A stretch of 64,000 nt of DNA from positions 682,001 to 746,000 of the forward strand of contig OZ245032.1 in the NCBI GenBank assembly GCA_965224015.1, in the 5' to 3' direction. A model generated the notes under the pieces. It saw nothing but the letters and a program-made list of their open reading frames with translations, did not search any database and had not been told where the DNA came from. Positions 33,401 through 36,354 of this stretch are shown piece by piece; the first letter of the stretch is position 1, and the number at the start of each line of letters is the position of its first letter. The position numbers and the translations under genes were made by a program. This DNA comes from CBDCVD01 sp965224015. GTDB lineage: Bacteria; Pseudomonadota; Alphaproteobacteria; Rhizobiales; CBDCVD01.

Positions 33401-35751
33401 AAGATGCCACCAGTGTTACAGGCAATCTAACCCCGGGCACGGTGGGTCAGGATAACGACCCGGATGGGGATGTTATCACCGTCACGCAAGTCAATGGCGC
33501 AGCCTTCACACCAGGCACGCCCATTATGTTGCCTTCAGGGGCCCTGTTGACCCTACAACCGGATGGTAGTTACGATTATAATCCAAACGGCGCGTTTAAC
33601 AGTTTGTCGGTGGGTACATCGACAACGGACAGCTTCACCTATACGATTTCTGATGGCGAGGGCGGAACCGATACGGCTACCCTCACCATCACCATCAACG
33701 GCGAGAACGATGCCCCTGAGGTGATCGATCCGAATACCGGTGATCCGTTGCCGGACCCCGATACCGCCATATCGACCCAGAACGGCAACGACAGTGATAC
33801 AATCACACCTATTGACATGTCGGTTGTCATGGTGGATCCGGATGGGGATACCCTGACATTCTCAGCTACGGGCCTGCCACCAGGACTGAGCATTGACCCC
33901 GCAACCGGTGTCATTTCCGGTACCATTGATGCAAGTGCTTCCCAGAGCGGACCCTACACGGTAGTCGTCACCGCCACGGATCCCAATGGCGCCCCACCGG
34001 CATCCACCTCCTTTACCTGGAACGTTACCAATCCGGCCCCCGTCGCCGTGGACGATACAATCGTTACGCCGGAAGATACACCGGTTACCATTCCAGTCCT
34101 TGACAATGACACGGACCCGGATGGAGATGCGATCACGATCACGCAAGTCGATGGCATGCCCATCAGTCCTGGCGGAGCTGCTGTCTCGGTTTCCGGCGGC
34201 TCGGTCACACTGACACCCGCTGGCACATTAGTCTACGCGCCAAATCCGAATTATAACGGAACGCCATCGTTCTCCTATACGATTGATGATGGCGATGGTG
34301 GAACAGACACCGCAACGGTTCAACTCGACGTGACCCCTGTTCAGGATCCTCCGGTTATCGGCGGCCCGGACACCGACATGGACGGGAACCCAGATGGTGG
34401 TGATACCAATATCACAACCCCGGAAGATACCCCCGTTACTGGTATCGTCATCGCAGAAGATCCTGATGGTGATACTCTTACCTATTATGCTGGCACCTCG
34501 CCAAGCAATGGTGTAGTTACCGTCGGTTCCGACGGCACTTACAACTATACACCCAATCCCGATTTCAACGGCACGGACCAGTTTACGATCATAGCTGATG
34601 ACGGTAACGGCGGCACCGTGGAGATCACTGTTGATGTCAATGTTACGCCGGTGAACGACCCACCCGTTTTGGCCGGCCCGGATATCGATGGCGATGGGAA
34701 CCCTGACGGCGGCGACACGAACATCACCACCTATGAGGATACCTCTGTCAATGGCGTTATCCTTATGACAGATGTGGACGGTGACATCCTGGATTACACG
34801 GTCTCAAGTGGACCAAACCAAGGTAATGTTCTTGTGGGATCGGATGGTTCGTACTCCTATACGCCCGCGCCTGGGTTTTCTGGAACAGATGTCTTTGTCA
34901 TAGCCGGCGACGACGGCAATGGCGGTGTAACAGAAGTCACTGTCACTGTCACTGTGTTGCCAACAGGATCAGGATCAACAGGCACGACCGGAGGTACAAC
35001 GACACCGTCTGAACCGACCTCGGAACCGGGCAGTTTCGACAGTGACTTCAGCCTGACAACCACGTTGAACGAGTTTGATCTTCTCGGCGATGATACCGGA
35101 ATTCTGGACAGTGATCGGGATCTTGTGATTATAGAAGCGGTGAACGGGTTTAGTTCGCTCGGCGGCATTGCTGATGTTTCCGCTCCGCTCCAGAACATCT
35201 CGCTGGAAGTCGATCGCATTACGGATTTAGGTGCCGCAACGATCTCTTCAGTAACGGACCCGGCCAGAACTGGCTTTGAAAACATTGATGAGGCCATTCC
35301 AACTGAGCGTTATGAGTTGTCGGAGTTTTCCCTTGACCTTTCTCAGGTTGTAGAGAATTCCGAGCCCAATGGTGAGGGTGCAGATAACAATATCTCTGTG
35401 CTGGCGCGCTCGCAAATCGGCGAAGACGCTCTGATTATCGAACTGAGGGAAAAAACCAGCGGCGATGGCGAACCCTCCCGGCTTAGCGATTACCGTGTGC
35501 TTCTTGCCGATGGAAAGCCACTTCCGGGCTGGATTCGCTATACCTCCGACGGACTGATCGTGATCGATAACGCGGCGGTTGCCGGAGAGTCGCTCGATAT
35601 TCAGGTCCTGTTCGTGATCGATGAAGGGCAGGTCGCGTCGCAACTGATGACCATCAATCCACAAACGGGGGCGATCGTCAAAGTTGGTCCCTTCACCCCG
35701 CAAGCCTCGTCACTGTTCTCCGATCAGCTGCGGGACGGGGCATTGAACTGA
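6487..35751 (+). CDS. Giant LEPR-XLL / DUF4347 / VCBS-type repeat surface protein
   Basis: 9,754 codons, roughly 0.95 MDa by rough estimate. Start 6487 is preferred because GGAG lies seven bases upstream; an ATG at 6424 would add 21 residues. Domains in order: LEPR-XLL motif (LEPRIMLDAAG, from residue 45); DUF4347 (about 113-269) with His169 in ISHG and Cys213 in IYGC; an unclassified beta-rich segment (277-568); three cadherin-like modules with jelly-roll-like inserts (568-1340); acidic TSP3-like calcium loops such as DIDSDNDGITD (about 1340-1680); 25 T1SS-143 plus VCBS-type modules (1894-8850); two He_PIG-type modules (GLPPGLSIDPATGVISGT); Big_9/cadherin-like modules; and a C-terminal domain of about 230 residues. 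The composition is acidic and rich in Asp, Thr and Gly, with only two cysteines. Families of this kind are adhesins or matrix proteins exported by type I secretion. The C-terminal RTX nonapeptides are missing and no HlyB/HlyD genes are in the window. Confidence 0.9.
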   Translation: MLKRVDTYLRKQIENSTNFTKHGTTSSVVSTLRQGWLCETSLEALEPRIMLDAAGAITGVEVVSEQTAAKQVDAHLSDAEDASVTQPAPTALNDEENALFARAVQEQASDTGNAIVFIDASVSDIEQYLGEIGESSEVVFIDGRTDGIEQIASILKDRTDLDAIHIISHGDAGELYLGDAILNAESMQGMYLDALTGIGKALSEDGDILIYGCDFADGETGLEAATLLGAITGADIAASKDLTGHESLGGNWVLETQIGDIEAVTIRPGNWEGTLIIDATPSGTEAYARGNYIEIGLNERGVFGASNTFRPAGYHDSRSGATGVDLFGMIANPQRNNWATYDGDFFTPGNPEEGFTLEISGSTFSNNNSLGVGSSTLVEIPGSITGTGIETVNGVNRAYITWSGIAAGVIQVDRKIWIEENSIFIRMETTLTNISGSTFSDIYWMHNLDPDGDVTINGFDYRTTNTIQSQPGGVNGNLALVSATQLPAGSDFDGNSMSLMANDPRARVTHGGFSNRDASDVWNGFGLNSIVGSSVFADEAISLAFNIGTMAPGQVESFEYTYLLEAAPQLDLDDNNSSGATGIDYQATFTEGGAPVAIADTDSAIFDLDNTNMQGGIVTLTNAQADDRLVISGTPVSNGSTGFIGSVSYSVSVSGGQITVSLSGNASIGAYQTAFESIAFENTSATPSTVDRIFQSVVNDGVSSSPAAVSTISVVDLVPSNTPPGLDLDSTDTGTSVLDNFDTVSWSGSNGPDVWAGPWTDNDNNPLPDNGRNRVITAGTESVARIRRAGEYIERSVDLTGNGLATLTFDYQRRNNLLASEEFRVFASSDGVSFTQVFATNGTGANDAGYITETVDISAYIGSNTTVRFESSSVGDNGDIYINSVGIDAVPTSYATTFTPAGAAVAISSIDTDVTDADDTNMESGSVVLTNAQTGDRFLIAGVAVADTDTGTIGAVSYSVSESGGQITISLSGTATLAQYESAIEAISFENTEASPNLVDRIVNATVNDGDDNSNTATSTISIAPPNSPPQLDLDTSDGGAFADYADNFETALYTNQDGSDNWAGAWTETGETTDPTAGWFRIIDDPNTAAVDSVLRNQGDGTRYIQRLVGDTTGSASINLNLDYRRNSLEAGEAMGIYASSDGITFTLVGQISGTGTSDTAYLNVDVDLTAFAGTATTVRFQMIGTNENNDRVYVDNVSIAVEPNTGYTTTFTQGGSPVDISSINTGVSDTDDTNMESATLTLTNTQSGDEFWINGAAVASGDSGTVNGISYAVSTGGGGELIITLSGSATLADYEVAIESIQFNNTDASPSTVERVIEVVVNDGDAASNTAISRISIDFNIDIDSDGDGVGDTLDIDDDNDGILDADEYIAVFTGTGDWSYEFYTRPNPTTGTEADYPITTLHPDFTLEPDGTYSTTATPDLTGTVPNGQDAGPGTQGVGQFTTYVGVEPGTSISLEYQNGGRWEWVSIAVLDTAGNVLSVLPEYYSNVTNTQTVPAFTAPDNGVVQIVVTISNPGLTYNSPNITSHTVHTGFSFTDSDGDGLIDALDIDSDNDGITDNVEAQATAAYIAPSGMPGAGFTDSNGNGLDDNYEVAPGTAGFNPDGIGLAPVDTDGDSLPDFRDTDSDNDTIADVDEAGHGITQAAIDASADTDGDGLKDVVEGADNNDGFDVNDENLDATDTNFLLSGAGLSVLADGSDAVPLVRDLRFRADNTPVIDLNSTATGYDDARDWSATYTEDSAAVRVSDTDAGVSDMLESDITTMTIVMGGVVDGAFEQVSIGGNAFDLSVSSTVTVSAGTVSVDIAYVAGSGTFTITNSSGAANPIPQTDLQSLVRLATYRNTSQAPTAGNRTLTFTVTDAAGNVSSNAVSTITVVPTDDPLVITDTTDNGTTDAEVLESDLATGSNPTGTGETATGDFTIAAPDGIASLTVGTTTFTLAQLNGASAGSPLTVTTALGTLSITNYEPSTGQVDYSYTLNTNANHSVGQVIDTFALTLTDDDGDTQTGNLGILIVDDVPTANADVDSVTEDATGVDAVADGNVFAGSGGSDTNTSDGVADTLGADTTPAPVTGVVAGTGSAAGTTGNVGAPLAGTYGTLTLNADGAYSYALNNANSAVQGLSSGESLTDTFTYQITDSDGDTSETTLTITINGENDAVPPIGGTDDGSTVTGADAEVLESDLATGSNPTGTGETATGDFTIAAPDGIASLTVDTTTFTLAQLNGASAGSPLTVTTSLGTLSITNYEPSTGQVDYSYTLNTNANHSVGQVIDTFALTLTDDDGDTQTGNLGILIVDDVPTANADVDSVTEDATGVDAVADGNVFAGSGGSDTNTSDGVADTLGADTTPAPVTGVVAGTGSAAGTTGNVGAPLAGTYGTLTLNADGAYSYALNNANSAVQGLSSGESLTDTFTYEITDSDGDTSETTLTITINGANDAVPPIGGTDDGSTVTGADAEVLESDLATGSNPTGTGETATGDFTIAAPDGIASLTVGTTTFTLAQLNGASAGSPLTVTTALGTLSITNYEPSTGQVDYSYTLNTNADHSAGQVIDTFALTLTDDDGDTQTGNLGILIVDDVPTANADVDSVTEDATGVDAVADGNVFAGSGGSDTNTSDGVADILGADTTPAPVTGVVAGTGSAAGATGNVGASLAGAYGTLTLNADGAYSYALNNANPAVQGLSSGESLTDTFTYEITDSDGDTSETTLTITINGANDAVPPIGGTDDGSTVTGADAEVLESDLATGSNPTGTGETATGDFTIAAPDGIASLTVGTTTFTLAQLNGASAGSPLTVTTSLGTLSITNYEPSTGQVDYSYTLNTNADHSAGQVIDTFALTLTDDDGDTQTGNLGILIVDDVPTANADVDSVTEDATGVDAVADGNVFAGSGGSDTNTSDGVADTLGADTTPAPVTGVVAGTSSAAGATGNVGASLAGAYGTLTLNADGAYSYALNNANPAVQGLSSGESLTDTFTYEITDSDGDTSETTLTITINGANDAVPPIGGTDDGSTVTGADAEVLESDLATGSNPTGTGETATGTFTIAAPDGIASLTVGTTTFTLAQLNGASAGSPLTVTTSLGTLSITNYEPSTGQVDYSYTLNTNADHSLGQVIDTFALTLTDDDGDTQTGNLGILIVDDVPTANADVDSVTEDATGVDAVADGNVFAGSGGSDTNTSDGVADILGADTTPAPVTGVVAGTGSAAGATGNVGASLAGAYGTLTLNADGAYSYALNNANPAVQGLSSGESLTDTFTYEITDSDGDTSETTLTITINGENDAVPPIGGTDDGSTVTGADAEVLESDLATGSNPTGTGETATGTFTIAAPDGIASLTVGTTTFTLAQLNGASAGSPLTVTTALGTLSITNYEPSTGQVDYSYTLNTNANHSVGQVIDTFALTLTDDDGDTQTGNLGILIVDDVPTANADVDSVTEDATGVDAVADGNVFAGSGGSDTNTSDGVADTLGADTTPAPVTGVVAGTSSAAGATGNVGASLAGAYGTLTLNADGAYSYALNNANPAVQGLSSGESLTDTFTYEITDSDGDTSETTLTITINGANDAVPPIGGTDDGSAVVGADAEVLESDLATGSNPTGTGETATGDFTIAAPDGIASLTVGTTTFTLAQLNGASAGSPLTVTTSLGTLSITNYEPSTGQVDYSYTLNTNADHSAGQVIDTFALTLTDDDGDTQTGNLGILIVDDVPTANADVDSVTEDATGVDAVADGNVFAGSGGSDTNTSDGVADTLGADTTPAPVTGVVAGTSSAAGTTGNVGASLAGAYGTLTLNADGAYSYALNNANPAVQGLSSGESLTDTFTYEITDSDGDTSETTLTITINGANDAVPPIGGTDDGSTVTGADAEVLESDLATGSNPTGTGETATGTFTIAAPDGIASLTVGTTTFTLAQLNGASAGSPLTVTTSLGTLSITNYEPSTGQVDYSYTLNTNANHSAGQVIDTFALTLTDDDGDTQTGNLGILIVDDVPTANADVDSVTEDATGVDAVADGNVFAGSGGSDTNTSDGVADILGADTTPAPVTGVVAGTGSAAGTTGNVGAPLAGAYGTLTLNADGAYSYALNNANPAVQGLSSGESLTDTFTYQITDSDGDTSETTLTITINGANDAVPPIGGTDDGSAVVGADAEVLESDLATGSNPTGTGETATGDFTIAAPDGIASLTVDTTTFTLAQLNGASAGSPLTVTTALGTLSITNYEPSTGQVDYSYTLNTNANHSVGQVIDTFALTLTDDDGDTQTGNLGILIVDDVPTANADVDSVTEDATGVDAVADGNVFAGSGGSDTNTSDGVADTLGADTTPAPVTGVVAGTGSAAGTTGNVGAPLAGTYGTLTLNADGAYSYALNNANSAVQGLSSGESLTDTFTYQITDSDGDTSETTLTITINGENDAVPPIGGTDDGSTVTGADAEVLESDLATGSNPTGTGETATGDFTIAAPDGIASLTVDTTTFTLAQLNGASAGSPLTVTTSLGTLSITNYEPSTGQVDYSYTLNTNANHSVGQVIDTFALTLTDDDGDTQTGNLGILIVDDVPTANADVDSVTEDATGVDAVADGNVFAGSGGSDTNTSDGVADTLGADTTPAPVTGVVAGTGSAAGTTGNVGAPLAGTYGTLTLNADGAYSYALNNANPAVQGLSSGESLTDTFTYEITDSDGDTSETTLTITINGENDAVPPIGGTDDGSTVTGADAEVLESDLATGSNPTGTGETATGDFTIAAPDGIASLTVDTTTFTLAQLNGASAGSPLTVTTSLGTLSITNYEPSTGQVDYSYTLNTNADHSAGQVIDTFALTLTDDDGDTQTGNLGILIVDDVPTANADVDSVTEDATGVDAVADGNVFAGSGGSDTNTSDGVADTLGADTTPAPVTGVVAGTSSAAGTTGNVGASLAGAYGTLTLNADGAYSYALNNANPAVQGLSSGESLTDTFTYEITDSDGDTSETTLTITINGANDAVPPIGGTDDGSTVTGADAEVLESDLATGSNPTGTGETATGDFTIAAPDGIASLTVDTTTFTLAQLNGASAGSPLTVTTSLGTLSITNYEPSTGQVDYSYTLNTNADHSVGQVIDTFALTLTDDDGDTQTGNLGILIVDDVPTANADVDSVTEDATGVDAVADGNVFAGSGGSDTNTSDGVADTLGADTTPAPVTGVVAGTGSAAGTTGNVGAPLAGTYGTLTLNADGAYSYALNNANPAVQGLSSGESLTDTFTYQITDSDGDTSETTLTITINGANDAVPPIGGTDDGSTVTGADAEVLESDLATGSNPTGTGETATGTFTIAAPDGIASLTVGTTTFTLAQLNGASAGSPLTVTTSLGTLSITNYEPSTGQVDYSYTLNTNADHSAGQVIDTFALTLTDDDGDTQTGNLGILIVDDVPTANADVDSVTEDATGVDAVADGNVFAGSGGSDTNTSDGVADTLGADTTPAPVTGVVAGTSSAAGTTGNVGASLAGAYGTLTLNADGAYSYALNNANPAVQGLSSGESLTDTFTYQITDSDGDTSETTLTITINGANDAVPPIGGTDDGSTVTGADAEVLESDLATGSNPTGTGETATGTFTIAAPDGIASLTVGTTTFTLAQLNGASAGSPLTVTTSLGTLSITNYEPSTGQVDYSYTLNTNADHSVGQVIDTFALTLTDDDGDTQTGNLGILIVDDVPTANADVDSVTEDATGVDAVADGNVFAGSGGSDTNTSDGVADTLGADTTPAPVTGVVAGTGSAAGTTGNVGAPLAGTYGTLTLNADGAYSYALNNANPAVQGLSSGESLTDTFTYQITDSDGDTSETTLTITINGANDAVPPIGGTDDGSTVTGADAEVLESDLATGSNPTGTGETATGTFTIAAPDGIASLTVGTTTFTLAQLNGASAGSPLTVTTSLGTLSITNYEPSTGQVDYSYTLNTNADHSAGQVIDTFALTLTDDDGDTQTGNLGILIVDDVPTANADVDSVTEDATGVDAVADGNVFAGSGGSDTNTSDGVADTLGADTTPAPVTGVVAGTSSAAGTTGNVGASLAGAYGTLTLNADGAYSYALNNANPAVQGLSSGESLTDTFTYQITDSDGDTSETTLTITINGANDAVPPIGGTDDGSTVTGADAEVLESDLATGSNPTGTGETATGTFTIAAPDGIASLTVGTTTFTLAQLNGASAGSPLTVTTSLGTLSITNYEPSTGQVDYSYTLNTNANHSAGQVIDTFALTLTDDDGDTQTGNLGILIVDDVPTANADVDSVTEDATGVDAVADGNVFAGSGGSDTNTSDGVADTLGADTTPAPVTGVVAGTGSAAGTTGNVGAPLAGTYGTLTLNADGAYSYALNNANPAVQGLSSGESLTDTFTYQITDSDGDTSETTLTITINGANDAVPPIGGTDDGSTVTGADAEVLESDLATGSNPTGTGETATGTFTIAAPDGIASLTVGTTTFTLAQLNGASAGSPLTVTTSLGTLSITNYEPSTGQVDYSYTLNTNADHSAGQVIDTFALTLTDDDGDTQTGNLGILIVDDVPTANADVDSVTEDATGVDAVADGNVFAGSGGSDTNTSDGVADTLGADTTPAPVTGVVAGTSSAAGATGNVGASLAGAYGTLTLNADGAYSYALNNANPAVQGLSSGESLTDTFTYEITDSDGDTSETTLTITINGANDAVPPIGGTDDGSTVTGADAEVLESDLATGSNPTGTGETATGDFTIAAPDGIASLTVGTTTFTLAQLNGASAGSPLTVTTSLGTLSITNYEPSTGQVDYSYTLNTNANHSVGQVIDTFALTLTDDDGDTQTGNLGILIVDDVPTANADVDSVTEDATGVDAVADGNVFAGSGGSDTNTSDGVADILGADTTPAPVTGVVAGTGSAAGTTGNVGAPLAGTYGTLTLNADGAYSYALNNANPAVQGLSSGESLTDTFTYEITDSDGDTSETTLTITINGENDAVPPIGGTDDGSTVTGADAEVLESDLATGSNPTGTGETATGDFTIAAPDGIASLTVGTTTFTLAQLNGASAGSPLTVTTSLGTLSITNYEPSTGQVDYSYTLNTNADHSAGQVIDTFALTLTDDDGDTQTGNLGILIVDDVPTANADVDSVTEDATGVDAVADGNVFAGSGGSDTNTSDGVADTLGADTTPAPVTGVVAGTSSAAGATGNVGASLAGAYGTLTLNADGAYSYALNNANPAVQGLSSGESLTDTFTYEITDSDGDTSETTLTITINGANDAVPPIGGTDDGSTVTGADAEVLESDLATGSNPTGTGETATGDFTIAAPDGIASLTVDTTTFTLAQLNGASAGSPLTVTTSLGTLSITNYEPSTGQVDYSYTLNTNADHSVGQVIDTFALTLTDDDGDTQTGNLGILIVDDVPTANADVDSVTEDATGVDAVADGNVFAGSGGSDTNTSDGVADTLGADTTPAPVTGVVAGTGSAAGTTGNVGAPLAGTYGTLTLNADGAYSYALNNANPAVQGLSSGESLTDTFTYQITDSDGDTSETTLTITINGANDAVPPIGGTDDGSTVTGADAEVLESDLATGSNPTGTGETATGTFTIAAPDGIASLTVGTTTFTLAQLNGASAGSPLTVTTSLGTLSITNYEPSTGQVDYSYTLNTNADHSAGQVIDTFALTLTDDDGDTQTGNLGILIVDDVPTANADVDSVTEDATGVDAVADGNVFAGSGGSDTNTSDGVADTLGADTTPAPVTGVVAGTSSAAGTTGNVGASLAGAYGTLTLNADGAYSYALNNANPAVQGLSSGESLTDTFTYQITDSDGDTSETTLTITINGANDAVPPIGGTDDGSTVTGADAEVLESDLATGSNPTGTGETATGTFTIAAPDGIASLTVGTTTFTLAQLNGASAGSPLTVTTSLGTLSITNYEPSTGQVDYSYTLNTNANHSVGQVIDTFALTLTDDDGDTQTGNLGILIVDDVPTANADVDSVTEDATGVDAVADGNVFAGSGGSDTNTSDGVADILGADTTPAPVTGVVAGTGSAAGTTGNVGAPLAGTYGTLTLNADGAYSYALNNANPAVQGLSSGESLTDTFTYQITDSDGDTSETTLTITINGANDAVPPIGGTDDGSAVVGADAEVLESDLATGSNPTGTGETATGDFTIAAPDGIASLTVGTTTFTLAQLNGASAGSPLTVTTSLGTLSITNYEPSTGQVDYSYTLNTNADHSAGQVIDTFALTLTDDDGDTQTGNLGILIVDDVPTANADVDSVTEDATGVDAVADGNVFAGSGGSDTNTSDGVADTLGADTTPAPVTGVVAGTSSAAGATGNVGASLAGAYGTLTLNADGAYSYALNNANPAVQGLSSGESLTDTFTYEITDSDGDTSETTLTITINGANDAVPPIGGTDDGSTVTGADAEVLESDLATGSNPTGTGETATGDFTIAAPDGIASLTVDTTTFTLAQLNGASAGSPLTVTTSLGTLSITNYEPSTGQVDYSYTLNTNADHSVGQVIDTFALTLTDDDGDTQTGNLGILIVDDVPTANADVDSVTEDATGVDAVADGNVFAGSGGSDTNTSDGVADTLGADTTPAPVTGVVAGTGSAAGTTGNVGAPLAGTYGTLTLNADGAYSYALNNANPAVQGLSSGEILTDTFTYEITDSDGDTSETTLTITINGENDAVPPIGGTDDGSTVTGADAEVLESDLATGSNPTGTGETATGDFTIAAPDGIASLTVGTTTFTLAQLNGASAGSPLTVTTSLGTLSITNYEPSTGQVDYSYTLNTNANHSAGQVIDTFALTLTDDDGDTQTGNLGILIVDDVPTANADVDSVTEDATGVDAVADGNVFAGSGGSDTNTSDGVADTLGADTTPAPVTGVVAGTSSAAGTTGNVGASLAGAYGTLTLNADGAYSYALNNANPAVQGLSSGESLTDTFTYEITDSDGDTSETTLTITINGENDAPEVIDPNTGDPLPDPDTAISTQNGNDSDTITPIDMSVVMVDPDGDTLTFSATGLPPGLSIDPATGVISGTIDASASQSGPYTVVVTATDPNGAPPASTSFTWNVTNPAPVAVDDTAVTNEDATSVTGNLTPGTVGQDNDPDGDVITVTQVNGAAFTPGTPIMLPSGALLTLQPDGSYDYNPNGAFNSLSVGTSTTDSFTYTISDGEGGTDTATLTITINGENDAPEVIDPNTGDPLPDPDTAISTQNGNDSDTITPIDMSVVMVDPDGDTLTFSATGLPPGLSIDPATGVISGTIDASASQSGPYTVVVTATDPNGAPPASTSFTWNVTNPAPVAVDDTIVTPEDTPVTIPVLDNDTDPDGDAITITQVDGMPISPGGAAVSVSGGSVTLTPAGTLVYAPNPNYNGTPSFSYTIDDGDGGTDTATVQLDVTPVQDPPVIGGPDTDMDGNPDGGDTNITTPEDTPVTGIVIAEDPDGDTLTYYAGTSPSNGVVTVGSDGTYNYTPNPDFNGTDQFTIIADDGNGGTVEITVDVNVTPVNDPPVLAGPDIDGDGNPDGGDTNITTYEDTSVNGVILMTDVDGDILDYTVSSGPNQGNVLVGSDGSYSYTPAPGFSGTDVFVIAGDDGNGGVTEVTVTVTVLPTGSGSTGTTGGTTTPSEPTSEPGSFDSDFSLTTTLNEFDLLGDDTGILDSDRDLVIIEAVNGFSSLGGIADVSAPLQNISLEVDRITDLGAATISSVTDPARTGFENIDEAIPTERYELSEFSLDLSQVVENSEPNGEGADNNISVLARSQIGEDALIIELREKTSGDGEPSRLSDYRVLLADGKPLPGWIRYTSDGLIVIDNAAVAGESLDIQVLFVIDEGQVASQLMTINPQTGAIVKVGPFTPQASSLFSDQLRDGALN
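12166..33042 (+). repeat. Tandem array of 25 in-frame 837-bp modules
   Basis: The period is exactly 837 bases (279 codons), with units starting at 12166, 13003, 13840 and so on to 32254. Each unit joins a T1SS-143-type half (DAEVLESDLATG ... LGILIVDDVPTANA) and a VCBS-type half (DSVTEDATG ... GTLTLNADGAYSYAL ... TITINGEND), linked to the next by a PIGGTDDGST linker. No unit has an indel. Differences are confined to about 14 amino-acid positions per unit (for example TVG/TVD, ADH/ANH, VADTLG/VADILG, GTG/GTS, APLAGT/ASLAGA, TYQ/TYE) plus a few silent sites. From copy 10 on the copies alternate between two versions. Confidence 0.95.
33031..34058 (+). repeat. Direct repeat of a 356-bp He_PIG-type module within the giant gene
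   Basis: 33031-33386 and 33703-34058 are nearly identical (offset 672 bases). They encode DAPEVIDPNTGDPLPDPDTA through PAPVAVDDT, with the putative-Ig core GLPPGLSIDPATGVISGT. A Big_9-like module separates them. The near identity indicates a recent duplication separate from the 837-bp array. Confidence 0.9.
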
Positions 35752-35759
35752 CTAGAACA

Positions 35760-35799
35760 GGTAGGAGTGTGAAGCGTTTAGATTCACACTCCTACCTTT
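35760..35799 (+). terminator. Rho-independent-type terminator after the giant gene
   Basis: GGTAGGAGTGTGAA (35760-35773) and TTCACACTCCTACC (35783-35796) form a perfect 14-bp stem with a 9-base loop, beginning 8 bases after the stop codon. The following T-stretch is short (TTTACT). It may also serve the convergent gene on the other strand. Confidence 0.8.
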
Positions 35800-35800
35800 A

Positions 35801-36352
35801 CTAGAGCGTGTCAGGGTGAGCCGATGTATGGTCCCTGAATTGTGAGATTTTAGCCAAAAGCTGTTTAGCTATTTCGACTCGCTCGGGCGTTGCCTTGGCG
35901 GACTTGCGCAATTTGGTCTCCTCCCAAGCTTTTTCATCAGTCTCATATCCGTTTTTTTGAAGAAACATCACCGTGGCGGCGAGTTCTACGACAATACTGT
36001 CGTGTTCCTTCTCGTTCAATATCTTAAGAATTTTCGTGCGGTCTGCATCTTTTTTTTCATCTGGGTCGACTGAAGCCTTACTGTCACATTCGGGAATTTT
36101 ATAGACATAGTAGCGGGTGCCAAAATCGGTTTCTTTTTCCTTAACGTCCACAACCTTTAGTACCTCAGCGCTATTTTCGGCTATGGAAAGTGCTTCACTA
36201 AAGGGACCATAATAGTGATAGAGGAAATCAAATCCATACCCCAAACCGCAGGCTTCGAGGATAAACATTGTTTTTTGCAGCCGCGTGCGACCAATTAACG
36301 TGCCGCCATTTAACGCAACCAGCGCTCTTATGTCCTCTGGTCTTCCTCTCAT
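35801..36352 (-). CDS. YwgA-like protein
   Basis: 183 residues from the ATG at 36352, chosen because GGAGG lies seven bases upstream; a TTG at 36358 would overlap the preceding stop. The N-terminal half (LVALNGGTLIGRTRLQKTMF, then YGFDFLYHYYGPFSEAL) matches the winged-helix-like start of the YwgA family, in which RxxLQK and YGPFS are the usual landmarks. The biochemical function of YwgA is not known. In Bacillus ywgA lies beside the HD-domain gene ywfO, and here too the partner immediately upstream is an HD-domain dNTPase-like gene (2-base gap), which supports the assignment and co-translation. The C-terminus (HPDTL) is read from a solo MITE end. Confidence 0.65.
   Translation of the reverse strand: MRGRPEDIRALVALNGGTLIGRTRLQKTMFILEACGLGYGFDFLYHYYGPFSEALSIAENSAEVLKVVDVKEKETDFGTRYYVYKIPECDSKASVDPDEKKDADRTKILKILNEKEHDSIVVELAATVMFLQKNGYETDEKAWEETKLRKSAKATPERVEIAKQLLAKISQFRDHTSAHPDTL
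35804..35815. repeat. Solo MITE terminus at the end of the ywgA-like gene
   Basis: GAGCGTGTCAGG directly after TA (35802-35803). Read on the minus strand it encodes the last residues (PDTL) and the TAG stop of the ywgA-like gene. No MITE body or second end is adjacent. Confidence 0.55.
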
Positions 36353-36354
36353 GC

